Origin: SCGC-AAA076-P13 sp964276145
Lineage (GTDB): Bacteria; Pseudomonadota; Gammaproteobacteria; Magnimaribacterales; D2472
DNA length: 64,000 nucleotides
Reading direction: 5' to 3'
NCBI GenBank assembly: GCA_964276145.1
Contig: CAXYDN010000006.1
Location: 49,412-113,411, forward strand
Part shown: positions 52,327-60,489 of the stretch, in pieces
How the letters are laid out: every line of letters starts with the position of its first letter
Position numbering within the stretch: position 1 is the stretch's first letter
Notes under the pieces: generated by a model
Seen by the model: only the letters and a program-made list of their open reading frames with translations
What the model was told of the DNA's origin: nothing
Database searches by the model: none
Program-made: the position numbers and the translations under genes

Positions 52327-52912
52327 TTATTTCTGTTCTCCCTTGAATTGCTCTTGCGATAGTATTTCCATCAACGTACTCTAACTCTCCACCAATTGGA
52401 ATTCCATAAGAAATCCTAGATACTTTGATATCTTTTATATGATCTTTAATATAAATTGCTGTTGCATCACCTTCAACAGTTGAGCTAGTTGCTAAAATAA
52501 CTTCTTCAATATTCTCAACTTTTATAAGTTGAAGTAAATCATTAATGCCAAGGTCTTCTGGACTTATACCCTCGATAGGTGAAAGCCTTCCAAGAAGTAC
52601 AAAATATTTACCTCTGTAGCCGCCTGTAGATTCGATAGCTAAAACATCAGAAGGACTTTCAACCACGCATAAACTTATATTTTCTCTAGTAGTGTCAGAA
52701 CATACCTTACATAAATTATTAGAAGTAAGCATTCTACATCTAGAACATCGACCAATATGCTCTATGGCATCGAGCATTGTATTAGCTAGAATAGCAGCTC
52801 CATCTTTATTTCTATCCAGCAAATATAACGCCATTCTTTGAGCTGATTTTTTTCCAACACCAGGTAAGATTGTTAAAGCATTGATTAAGTCGTTTAGTAG
52901 ATCCTGATGCAT
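52316..52912 (-). CDS. recR: Recombination mediator RecR
   Basis: Works with RecF and RecO to load RecA at gaps. The N-terminal helix-hairpin-helix is LTILPGVGKKSAQRMALYLL. The zinc finger uses Cys56, Cys59, Cys68 and Cys71. The Toprim domain covers ISLCVVESPSDVLAIESTGGYRGKYFVLLGRLSPIEGISPEDLG. A length of 198 is standard. It follows dnaX directly with one base between; the small ybaB gene found between them in many relatives is absent. Confidence 0.96.
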   Translation of the reverse strand: MHQDLLNDLINALTILPGVGKKSAQRMALYLLDRNKDGAAILANTMLDAIEHIGRCSRCRMLTSNNLCKVCSDTTRENISLCVVESPSDVLAIESTGGYRGKYFVLLGRLSPIEGISPEDLGINDLLQLIKVENIEEVILATSSTVEGDATAIYIKDHIKDIKVSRISYGIPIGGELEYVDGNTIARAIQGRTEINVD

Positions 52913-52913
52913 A

Positions 52914-54554
52914 TTAATTTATAGGTTTAATTGATCCATCTTTAATATTACCATCATATTTATCTAAGAATTTTTGAATAGAAGGGTCCGACAATACTTC
53001 CTTTTCAGCTCTTAACTGTCTATCAGTTTCTTGTTTTTCTTTTTGATGAATTGGTGATTGTGAAGCATTGCCATTCTTAATTTCAATTGAAATAGTTTTT
53101 TTAAAATAACCTTCACACGCTGACTTAAATTCCTTATAAACATTTTCTGGTATTTTATTATCTTCATTTGAACTTATTAAGACCAAAGATAAATCATCAA
53201 ATGACTCGAACTCTAAATATCCAAAATAATTTCTAGCAAATGGACTTATTTCTAAAGTATTAAATAACTCGATCCACTGATTGTTATCTTTAATAGAAAT
53301 AGTGGCAATAGATTTAGTAACACCTTGATTTTTTATTGCTTCTTTTTCAAGATTGGTAATGTCAGATTTACTTTGAGATTCTCCTTTTATAGATGGTTTT
53401 TCTTGAGAGGTAATCTTAATTTGTTCAGTTTTTAAGTTTTTTTTTTCTATATTTGGTTTATTAGGCTGGTCATCTAGCTTATGCAATGGATTGAAAGCTA
53501 GCATTCTTAAAATACATATCTCTAAAGCCTCTTTAGGATTAGGATGAACATTAAATTTTGAATATGCATTAACAGAGATTTCATATAAAAGTTGGCAAAA
53601 CTCTTCATCAACTTTCTTTGATAGAGATTTAATATTCTCATCATTAGAATTATGTAAAACTTTTTCGAGTGAGGTTTTATGCAAAATAGAGATAATACTT
53701 TTTAAGATAATCTCATATTCTGGAGATAATTCTTCAATTTTAGCAAGATCATCAAATGCGGATTGACCTTTGCCATCTATTACTGAATGAAGCATAGATA
53801 TTAGATGAGAGTTATCTATAGTACCTAATAGTTTTTTCACACTTGTAGCTTCTAAAGAACCGCTACCATGAGCAATTGCTTGATCTAAAAGAGTCAATGC
53901 ATCTCTTACGGATCCAGATGCAGCATCTGCAACAAGATCTAAACTCTCTTGATCAAAATTAATATTTTCTGATTCCAGAATCATTTTTAAATGATTGGTA
54001 AGAACTGTTCCTCCAACAGTTTTTAAGTTTAATTGTAAACAACGTGATTGAACTGTTTTGGGGAGCTTTTCTGGATTTGTGGTAGCTAGAATAAATACAA
54101 CATGTTTTGGCGGCTCTTCTAGATTTTTAAGCAAAGCATTAAAACTTTCAGTTGTTAACATATGAGCTTCATCTAAAAGATAAACTTTAAAACGACCGTT
54201 TGATGGGGATTGAGGAACTGTTTGCAAAAGTTCTTTCATTGCATCTATTCCTCTTTGGGAAGCTGCATCTTGTTCATAAAAATCTAAAGATCTTCCAATC
54301 TTTATTTCTTCACAATTTGAACAGCTATTACATGGAGTTGATACTGCAGAATCTGATGATAAACAGTTAAGACATTTAGCTAAAATTCTTCCTAATGTAG
54401 TTTTGCCAACACCCCTAGTTCCAGAAAAAATGAACGCTTGATGCATTCTATCTTGCAAAATACTATTAGATAGAGCTTGAATGATATGATCCTGTCCAAC
54501 AACTTCATCAAAATTTGTTGGTCTATATTTTCTTGCTAAAACCTCATAGGACAT
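52914..54554 (-). CDS. dnaX: DNA polymerase III subunits gamma/tau
   Basis: The clamp-loader ATPase of the replisome. The start SYEVLARKYRPTNFDEVVGQDHI is diagnostic. Walker A is GTRGVGKTTLGR near residue 46, with a four-cysteine zinc module around CLNCLSSDSAVSTPCNSCSNC. Walker B is VYLLDEAHMLT and the SRC motif is QSRCLQLNL. After the collar domain (to about residue 365) a charged linker leads to a C-terminal tau-like domain, so the full tau form is present at 546 residues. No clear frameshift site for making gamma was identified, although A-rich runs are common in the linker. Confidence 0.95.
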   Translation of the reverse strand: MSYEVLARKYRPTNFDEVVGQDHIIQALSNSILQDRMHQAFIFSGTRGVGKTTLGRILAKCLNCLSSDSAVSTPCNSCSNCEEIKIGRSLDFYEQDAASQRGIDAMKELLQTVPQSPSNGRFKVYLLDEAHMLTTESFNALLKNLEEPPKHVVFILATTNPEKLPKTVQSRCLQLNLKTVGGTVLTNHLKMILESENINFDQESLDLVADAASGSVRDALTLLDQAIAHGSGSLEATSVKKLLGTIDNSHLISMLHSVIDGKGQSAFDDLAKIEELSPEYEIILKSIISILHKTSLEKVLHNSNDENIKSLSKKVDEEFCQLLYEISVNAYSKFNVHPNPKEALEICILRMLAFNPLHKLDDQPNKPNIEKKNLKTEQIKITSQEKPSIKGESQSKSDITNLEKEAIKNQGVTKSIATISIKDNNQWIELFNTLEISPFARNYFGYLEFESFDDLSLVLISSNEDNKIPENVYKEFKSACEGYFKKTISIEIKNGNASQSPIHQKEKQETDRQLRAEKEVLSDPSIQKFLDKYDGNIKDGSIKPIN

Positions 54555-54575
54555 AGCGATAAATCATAACATGAG

Positions 54576-55016
54576 CTATCCAAAAACTGATTCAATTTCT
54601 TCAAAAGAAAAGCCTCTATTTTGAAGAAAACTTTTTTGCTTATTCCTTTCCTTAAAATCTTGTGAAGTTCCATTTTTAAACTTTTTATTAAATGCTTTTC
54701 GTGCTGCTTCTTTCCATGAGCCTTCCTCTTTAATAACTAATGACGAAATCGAGTCATTTATGCCCCTTGAGATTAATTCGAACTGAATTTTCTTTGGCCC
54801 AAAACCCTTCCTTTTTCTAGCAAGAACATACATTTGAGTGTATCTAACATCATCGACAAGATTATTTGAAACGAGTTTTATTATTACCCGATCAATAACC
54901 TCTGGAGTATCAAATTTCTTTAAAAGTTTTTTTGTTATTTCTTGCTCTGAATGCTCTCTTCTTGAAATGATATCAAGACTTGCGTTATAAACGCTTGAAA
55001 AAAATTCATCATTCAT
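54576..55016 (-). CDS. recX: Regulatory protein RecX
   Basis: A 146-residue modulator of RecA filaments. RecX repeats are visible: ISRREHSEQEITKKLLKKFDTPEVIDRVI, then VDDVRYTQMYVLARKRKGFGPKKIQFELISRGI, and a third helical repeat ending GFSFEEIESVFG. recA itself is not in the window, whereas it is the usual partner next to recX; the gene stands here between dnaX and a glycine-zipper lipoprotein. Confidence 0.9.
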   Translation of the reverse strand: MNDEFFSSVYNASLDIISRREHSEQEITKKLLKKFDTPEVIDRVIIKLVSNNLVDDVRYTQMYVLARKRKGFGPKKIQFELISRGINDSISSLVIKEEGSWKEAARKAFNKKFKNGTSQDFKERNKQKSFLQNRGFSFEEIESVFG

Positions 55017-55475
55017 TTAACTGAATGGAATAACTCTTGATTTGCCACTTCTTTTTATAATCCTTACTTTTTGATCTTTAAAGTAATTGTAAGAACCCAC
55101 TTCTTGAATAATAGAAATTAACTTTCCGGTATCCGTCTCAATCAACAACTCAATTCCATCCTTTTTTGTTAGGTTAGATCCAACTTTTGATCCAATTGAA
55201 GAACCAACAAGGCCACCAACTAGAGAAGCAATATCCGATTCAGTTTCCGAATCAGTTACATTTTTGCCGGCAACACCTCCTATTAAAGCACCTGCTACTG
55301 CACCAGCCTCTCTATCACCTTCAATAGTTACTGTTGTTATATCTTTAATTGTTCCAAGAATGACATACTGTTGCTTTTGTGCATCAGATCTACTGACAAT
55401 ATCTGGGCTTAGCTGAGTATTAACGCAACTTACAGTAGTAAATAAGAAAAATAATCCTAATAAATTTTTATTCAT
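55017..55475 (-). CDS. SlyB-like glycine-zipper outer-membrane lipoprotein
   Basis: A 152-residue lipoprotein (lipobox ending at Cys17) with a 2TM glycine-zipper segment: REAGAVAGALIGGVAGKNVTDS followed by IASLVGGLVGSSIGSKVGS, both alternating glycine and small residues. The C-terminal part (GKLISIIQEVGSYNYFKDQKVRI) is the SlyB-type domain. The family forms rings that stabilise the outer membrane under stress. It overlaps the next minus-strand gene by eight bases. Confidence 0.82.
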   Translation of the reverse strand: MNKNLLGLFFLFTTVSCVNTQLSPDIVSRSDAQKQQYVILGTIKDITTVTIEGDREAGAVAGALIGGVAGKNVTDSETESDIASLVGGLVGSSIGSKVGSNLTKKDGIELLIETDTGKLISIIQEVGSYNYFKDQKVRIIKRSGKSRVIPFS

Positions 55476-55866
55476 TTTTATGCTCCTTTAAGGGTTTGTA
55501 ATATTTTATGAGATCCTCAGTGATTACATAAAAGTTTTTATTTTTATTAAAACCATTCATCAATGTAACTTGATAAATTTTTTCATTAAATGAAGGTTCA
55601 ACTATCTTAATAATATCGCCCTTATTTAATCTTTCCAGATTACGATCATCAACCATAGAGAAAACATCCCAATCTCCAAATTGTCTTGCTCTATATGTAT
55701 GATATGCATCACTTGGCATAAAGTACAAAACTTTACTATTCGTAGATGATAACTTATTACTTCTTGAATCTAAGTACCACTCTTGACCTATATTTATTGG
55801 CATATCATCTGCATAAACATGATGTGATGATATTAAAAATAAGAGGCTTATAAGATATTTAATCAT
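55468..55866 (-). CDS. Hypothetical exported protein
   Basis: A 132-residue protein that I do not recognise. The ATG at 55866 gives a clear signal peptide, MIKYLISLLFLISSHHVYA, with cleavage expected before DDMPIN. A longer frame to 55929 adds 21 residues without a signal and is less likely. The mature part has no cysteines and is mixed beta with several Tyr and Asp residues (VLYFMPSDAYHTYRARQFGDWDVFSMVDDRNLE). It overlaps the SlyB-like gene, suggesting joint expression and an envelope role. It is divergent from the hsp20 promoter. Confidence 0.65.
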   Translation of the reverse strand: MIKYLISLLFLISSHHVYADDMPINIGQEWYLDSRSNKLSSTNSKVLYFMPSDAYHTYRARQFGDWDVFSMVDDRNLERLNKGDIIKIVEPSFNEKIYQVTLMNGFNKNKNFYVITEDLIKYYKPLKEHKNE

Positions 55867-55929
55867 GTTTAATTTGACAAAATTTAAATGAAATAGTTCT
55901 TTGTAATTATTAAATATATGGTAACTCAT

Positions 55930-55957
55930 CTTGAAAATATAAAAAATAGCCTTAATT
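55930..55957 (+). promoter_or_regulatory. Sigma32-type heat-shock promoter of the hsp20 gene
   Basis: A perfect -35 CTTGAAA (55930-55936) is followed after 13 bases by CCTTAATT (55950-55957), a partial match to the -10 CCCCATNT. Transcription would start near 55964, giving a leader of about 80 bases before the hsp20 ATG. Confidence 0.6.
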
Positions 55958-55963
55958 ATCTAA

Positions 55964-56044
55964 TAGGAGATGCCACTTGGGTTTCCATTTTTAACAAGCA
56001 TGCCTTCGGGGTGCATATTTTTAGTCGCTAAAAGGAGGACTATT
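55964..56044 (+). promoter_or_regulatory. Leader RNA of hsp20, possible thermosensor
   Basis: The leader holds a hairpin around the CTTCGG region (56001-56020) and a pyrimidine stretch CCATTTTT near 55985 that could pair with AAAAGG of the ribosome site AAAAGGAGGAC (about 56030). Blocking of the site at low temperature, as in ROSE-type leaders of small heat-shock genes, is possible. Folding was done by eye. Confidence 0.35.
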
Positions 56045-56497
56045 ATGATACTTAACTTTACTGATCCATTTTTTACTACTCGTGTATTAGGATTCGAACC
56101 ATTGTTTGATAGATTACAGAGACTCTCGGAGTCATCTGATAGATCATCAAGCTATCCGCCATATAACATTAGGAAAGATGGTAATTATTTTGCAATTGAA
56201 ATTGCTGTAGCTGGCTTAACAAAAAATGATATAAACATTGAGCTTGCAGATGGTGTTTTATCAGTTGTATACGAAGGGCCAAATACTGAAGTTGTGAATG
56301 AAAAAAATGAAGTTGTTTACCAAGGAATCGCACAAAGAGCATTCAAGCAACAATTCACGATAGCAACAGATGTTATGGTTCAGGGCGCTGATCTTATTAA
56401 TGGTTTATTAACTATTAATCTAGAAAAGATAGTACCTGAAGAAAAGAAACCAAAAACTATTGAGATAAAAACACCAAAAAGAATCTCAACTAAGTAA
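56045..56497 (+). CDS. Small heat-shock protein, Hsp20 family
   Basis: A 150-residue alpha-crystallin-domain holdase similar in style to IbpA/IbpB. The core shows YPPYNIRKDGNYFAIEIAVAGLTKNDINIEL, then the conserved A-F-K/R segment QRAFKQQFTIATDV and GLLTINLEKIVPEE at its end. The IxI/V-like tail is IEIKT. A reading frame begins at 55970, but the ATG at 56045 sits seven bases after AGGAGG, the best ribosome site here, so it is the start. The promoter upstream is of the heat-shock type. A hairpin follows the stop. Confidence 0.92.
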   Translation: MILNFTDPFFTTRVLGFEPLFDRLQRLSESSDRSSSYPPYNIRKDGNYFAIEIAVAGLTKNDINIELADGVLSVVYEGPNTEVVNEKNEVVYQGIAQRAFKQQFTIATDVMVQGADLINGLLTINLEKIVPEEKKPKTIEIKTPKRISTK

Positions 56498-56510
56498 AAC
56501 ATTATTTCAA

Positions 56511-56529
56511 GGGGTGCATTATGCACCCC
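56511..56529 (+). terminator. Hairpin after hsp20
   Basis: An 8-bp perfect stem, GGGGTGCA with TGCACCCC and a 3-base loop, lies 14 bases after the hsp20 stop. The sequence after it is only moderately T-rich, so termination efficiency is uncertain. Confidence 0.65.
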
Positions 56530-56558
56530 AACTTTCTTAGTTAGGGTAATATGTAATT

Positions 56559-58529
56559 ATGAAATATAAGCTTATTGCACTACTTCTTCTATTTACTACA
56601 TATAATTTCGCAAACTCGGTAAATACTGGTCATGCCAATGTTTCACTAATTAAATATTCAACTAATAACTCTCAAGCTAATGAGTTCTTTATTGGCATTA
56701 AAATGGATATGCAAAAAAACTGGCATACCTATTGGAAAAATCCTGGTGACTCAGGTGGTCCTATTAAAGTGTCTTGGAATTTACCAGATGGTATAACCAT
56801 AAGTGATATTTATTGGCCAACACCAAAATTAATACCTTATTCACCGCTAATGACATATGGCTATAAAGATTTTGTCATTTTCCCATTTAAAATTACTTAT
56901 GAAGACTTTAACCAATTAAAAAACGTTAGTGCGGATATAGATTTTTTAATCTGTGATGATATATGTGTTCCTGAGAAAGCCTTAATTGATACAACTTTTG
57001 AAAAGATTCTTTATAGCAAGGATTTAGAAAAATGGATTAATAAAGTTCCTGATGTAATCTTGCCTGTTTTAGCTAATCAAAATCAAAATAATCTTGAACT
57101 ACGATTCTCATTTAATAATGAAATTGAATATATTTATTTTTTTATAGATCAACAAGACATTGTTTTACATGCAAAAGAACAAAATTATTACAAGGAAGAA
57201 AACAATTGGGTTCTAAATATAGCAACAGAAAATAGCCCAAAACATAATGAAAGACTCAAAGGGATAATTGTTATTAATGATGAAAGTTATTTAGTTGATT
57301 CAGATATATCAGCTGAAAGTAATTCAAACCAAACAATTACAGTAATTCAGGCATTAATCTTTGCATTTATCGGAGGTCTTATTTTAAATTTAATGCCTTG
57401 TGTATTCCCAATAATTTCTTTGAAAGTACTAAGTTTTATATCACTAGGTGGAGATTCTACATTTAAGATTAGAGCGCATTCAATAATATTTTCTCTAGGA
57501 GTTTTAGCTTCTTTTCTTCTTATCGCAACTGTGTTGATAGCTTTAAAATCATCTGGCTCAAGTGTTGGCTGGGGATTCCAATTACAATCACCTATGATAG
57601 TTGGAATATTGAGCATATTAATGTTTTTAATAGGCTTGATTCTTTTAATGGATATCAATTTAGGCTCCTCAATGACGAGACTAGGGGGTATTGGATCTAA
57701 TAGTAATAACTATTCAAGCTCTTTTGCCACCGGAGTCTTGGCAGTGATAGTAGCATCTCCATGTACTGCTCCTTTTATGGGCGCAGCGATCGGTTATGCC
57801 TTAATTCAACCTTCATCGATAACCTTACCAATATTTCTTTCATTAGGATTAGGATTTGCCTTTCCCTACCTGCTAATTTCCTTTCGACCATCATTAATAT
57901 CATCATTACCCCAACCAGGTAAGTGGATGGAAACATTGAAAGAGTTTTTTGCTTTCCCAATGTTTGCAACAGCATTATGGCTTTTGTGGGTATTTAGCCT
58001 TCAGACATCCATAGGGGCGCTTGTTGATTTACTAATCTCAATTTTATTGATTAGCTTTATATTATGGTTTTATACAAAAGTTTCAAAAAGTTCTCTTAAA
58101 GTTCTATTAGCAATATTTTTACTATTAATTCTAATAAATCAAATAAATCAATTTTTGAGTATTGATAATAAAAAAATTAATGCTGATGAGACTAAATTTA
58201 TATGGAGTATCGATACAGAAGATGATCTTATGTCTCGTAATCAAGCTTATTTAATAAATTTTACAGCTGCATGGTGTATAACCTGTCAGGCTAATGATAA
58301 AGTTGCCCTTTCTAGAGAGAGCGTGAAGCAATATTTAAAGAAAAATAATATTGAATATATAGTTGCTGACTGGACAAATAAGGATGAAAACATCTTAAAA
58401 GTTCTTAACAAGTATGGCAGAAGCGGAGTTCCTCTTTATGTTTTTTGGAAACCAGGAATGCAAGATCCAATAATACTTCCAGCAATATTAACTGAGAATC
58501 TAGTTATAGAAACTTTAAATAAGTATTAA
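56559..58529 (+). CDS. Thiol:disulfide interchange protein, DsbD/ScsB type
   Basis: A 656-residue protein that carries electrons from cytosolic thioredoxin across the membrane. After a signal peptide, the N-terminal domain contains the ScsB/DsbD-alpha feature WHTYWKNPGDSGGP and a CxxxC pair in LICDDICVPE. The membrane part has about eight segments with NLMPCVFPIISLK and SPCTAPFMGAAIG, each holding one redox cysteine. The C-terminal thioredoxin domain has AAWCITCQA near residue 573. The CxxxC pair and larger N-domain fit the ScsB-like branch better than canonical DsbD. The TlpA-like lipoprotein at 43862 is a plausible partner. Confidence 0.88.
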   Translation: MKYKLIALLLLFTTYNFANSVNTGHANVSLIKYSTNNSQANEFFIGIKMDMQKNWHTYWKNPGDSGGPIKVSWNLPDGITISDIYWPTPKLIPYSPLMTYGYKDFVIFPFKITYEDFNQLKNVSADIDFLICDDICVPEKALIDTTFEKILYSKDLEKWINKVPDVILPVLANQNQNNLELRFSFNNEIEYIYFFIDQQDIVLHAKEQNYYKEENNWVLNIATENSPKHNERLKGIIVINDESYLVDSDISAESNSNQTITVIQALIFAFIGGLILNLMPCVFPIISLKVLSFISLGGDSTFKIRAHSIIFSLGVLASFLLIATVLIALKSSGSSVGWGFQLQSPMIVGILSILMFLIGLILLMDINLGSSMTRLGGIGSNSNNYSSSFATGVLAVIVASPCTAPFMGAAIGYALIQPSSITLPIFLSLGLGFAFPYLLISFRPSLISSLPQPGKWMETLKEFFAFPMFATALWLLWVFSLQTSIGALVDLLISILLISFILWFYTKVSKSSLKVLLAIFLLLILINQINQFLSIDNKKINADETKFIWSIDTEDDLMSRNQAYLINFTAAWCITCQANDKVALSRESVKQYLKKNNIEYIVADWTNKDENILKVLNKYGRSGVPLYVFWKPGMQDPIILPAILTENLVIETLNKY

Positions 58530-58617
58530 TAAGTTTTCATAAATGGAACATAGTTTTTTTATTAATTAACAAAAAGTATTTATAATATCTATCTAATAGA
58601 ATCTTGGGAGTAAACAA

Positions 58618-59319
58618 GTGAATGCAAATCCATTTATATTATTTGGCACAACACACATTGTTACAATAATCGCGATTACCCTTGTATCAATATTCCTTCC
58701 GTTGATTTACAAGACAAAATCTGAATACCAAAAATCAATAATGACTAAAGCAATAGCATTTGTTATTTTTTGTCATGTAATAATTTCTCCCTATAAAGAC
58801 TTATATTTATTGGATAATCCTTATAATTGGAGGGAGGTGCTTCCTTTTCATATGTGTGATTTATCAGAGATTTTTTTAATATTTTTTCTTTTAGGGGGTC
58901 CAAGTATTCTTTATAAATGTGCTTTTTTTTGGGGTTTAGCTGGCGCGACAATGGCAATAATTACTCCTGATATAGAATTTTTAGATTTGGATTATGCATT
59001 TTTTATGATTGGTCATGGGATGATTATTATTGGAATAATGTATGCAACTGTAGCTCTTAATAATAGGCCATATGCAAAAGACATTGTTACGGTATCCTTA
59101 ATTACGGCGCTAATACTGCTCCCAATAACCTATCTAATAAACTATATTCTAGGAGAACCAGCAAACTTTTGGTATCTAATGCAAAAGCCAGCAGGCGCAA
59201 GTCTTATGGATGCTTTCCCCGAGCCGCCATATCATCTATTAGTAATAACCCCTTTAGCAATTTTAATGTTCTGTTTGGTTTACATACCCTATTTCGTTAA
59301 AGATAGAGTAAAGAGTTAA
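58618..59319 (+). CDS. YwaF/TIGR02206-type integral membrane protein
   Basis: A 233-residue membrane protein with seven hydrophobic segments. The start FILFGTTHIVTIIAITLVSIFLP and the segment EVLPFHMCDLSEIFLIFFLL in the middle, with PFHMCDLS the most diagnostic, are features of the TIGR02206 family. Function is unknown. It starts with GTG, preceded by a GGGAG ribosome site at about ten bases. It is a stand-alone gene between dsbD and the mechanosensitive channel. Confidence 0.78.
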   Translation: MNANPFILFGTTHIVTIIAITLVSIFLPLIYKTKSEYQKSIMTKAIAFVIFCHVIISPYKDLYLLDNPYNWREVLPFHMCDLSEIFLIFFLLGGPSILYKCAFFWGLAGATMAIITPDIEFLDLDYAFFMIGHGMIIIGIMYATVALNNRPYAKDIVTVSLITALILLPITYLINYILGEPANFWYLMQKPAGASLMDAFPEPPYHLLVITPLAILMFCLVYIPYFVKDRVKS

Positions 59320-59386
59320 CTCACTTTGCTTAATTGGTTTAAATACTTATAAAATAGAACTACAAGAAACATAATAAGTAATTAAA

Positions 59387-60478
59387 ATGGAAAATTTTAT
59401 AGTATTGATAAGTGATGTTTGGACAAGAGGTTTCCTTGGGATTAATCTCGGAGCAATCATCTCATCTCTTGGAGTAATTATTTTAGCATTGCTTTTTAGA
59501 GGCTTTATTATTTCCGTTATTATAAATTCTCTAAGTCGTCTAGCAGCTAAAACAGAATCGAAAATAGATGATGAAATTTTAAATGCCTTAAAAAAGCCTA
59601 TTGGTTTAGTGCCTATAACTGTCGCTTTATATATTTGTACGTTAATACTACCAATTTCAGGTGTTGCAGGTGACATAGCAACAAATATTGTTAAAGCCTT
59701 TGTTGTGTATACGATATTTAGTGCTTTAGCTAATGCAGTAAAGCCAATCTTTGAAGCTCTATCAACTAGTTCATGGTTAACTCCATCAATGCAAATGTGG
59801 CTAGAAAGAGCATCAAGATTTTTGGTATGGGTTATAGGTGTAGCAATTATATTAGATATTTTTGGTATACAGATTGGTCCTTTAGTAGCGGGCTTAGGAC
59901 TTTTCTCGGTAGCTGTTGCACTTGGTGCACAAGACTTCTTTAAAAATCTGATTGCCGGTATTTTAATAATTGGGGAACATAGATTTCAACCTGGGGACAG
60001 AATTGAAGTTGTTGGAGAAGTTCATGGTATTGTTGAGACTATAGGGTTTAGATCTACCGTAATAAGAACTTTTGATACTGCCCCAATGACCATACCCAAT
60101 AAAGATCTTTCAGATGTAAAAGTTATTAATCATGGAGAAATGATAAATAGAAGAATTAATTGGAAAATCAATTTAATTTACTCCACTACTGTAGAACAAC
60201 TTGAAAAAATTCGATCAGATATAAAAAAATATATTTTAGAAAGTAATGATTTTTCTTCTGACCCTGACTTAGATCCATGCGTAAGGGTTGTTGAGCTTGG
60301 ATCAAGCTCAATAGATGTTCTTATAGTAGCCTACTCCGAACCTGTTGGATTTGCAGATTTTAATTTAATTAAAGAGAATTTGATTTTTAATATTATGAGT
60401 ATTGTAAAAGACAACAATTCTGAATTTGCTTTTCCGTCTACATCTTTATATGTTGAAAGTACTCCTCAATCTAGTTAG
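59387..60478 (+). CDS. MscS-family mechanosensitive ion channel
   Basis: A 363-residue channel that opens on membrane tension to release solutes in osmotic downshock. The pore helix motif is GLGLFSVAVALGAQDFFKNLIAGILIIGE near residue 165, with the glycine and alanine pattern of the MscS pore. The beta domain follows: FQPGDRIEVVGEVHGIVETIGFRSTVIRT, then PNKDLSDVKVINHG. Four or so membrane helices precede the pore, more than in E. coli MscS. It is 11 bases from the SLC13 gene, so co-transcription is likely. Confidence 0.92.
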   Translation: MENFIVLISDVWTRGFLGINLGAIISSLGVIILALLFRGFIISVIINSLSRLAAKTESKIDDEILNALKKPIGLVPITVALYICTLILPISGVAGDIATNIVKAFVVYTIFSALANAVKPIFEALSTSSWLTPSMQMWLERASRFLVWVIGVAIILDIFGIQIGPLVAGLGLFSVAVALGAQDFFKNLIAGILIIGEHRFQPGDRIEVVGEVHGIVETIGFRSTVIRTFDTAPMTIPNKDLSDVKVINHGEMINRRINWKINLIYSTTVEQLEKIRSDIKKYILESNDFSSDPDLDPCVRVVELGSSSIDVLIVAYSEPVGFADFNLIKENLIFNIMSIVKDNNSEFAFPSTSLYVESTPQSS

Positions 60479-60489
60479 TTAAAAAAACA

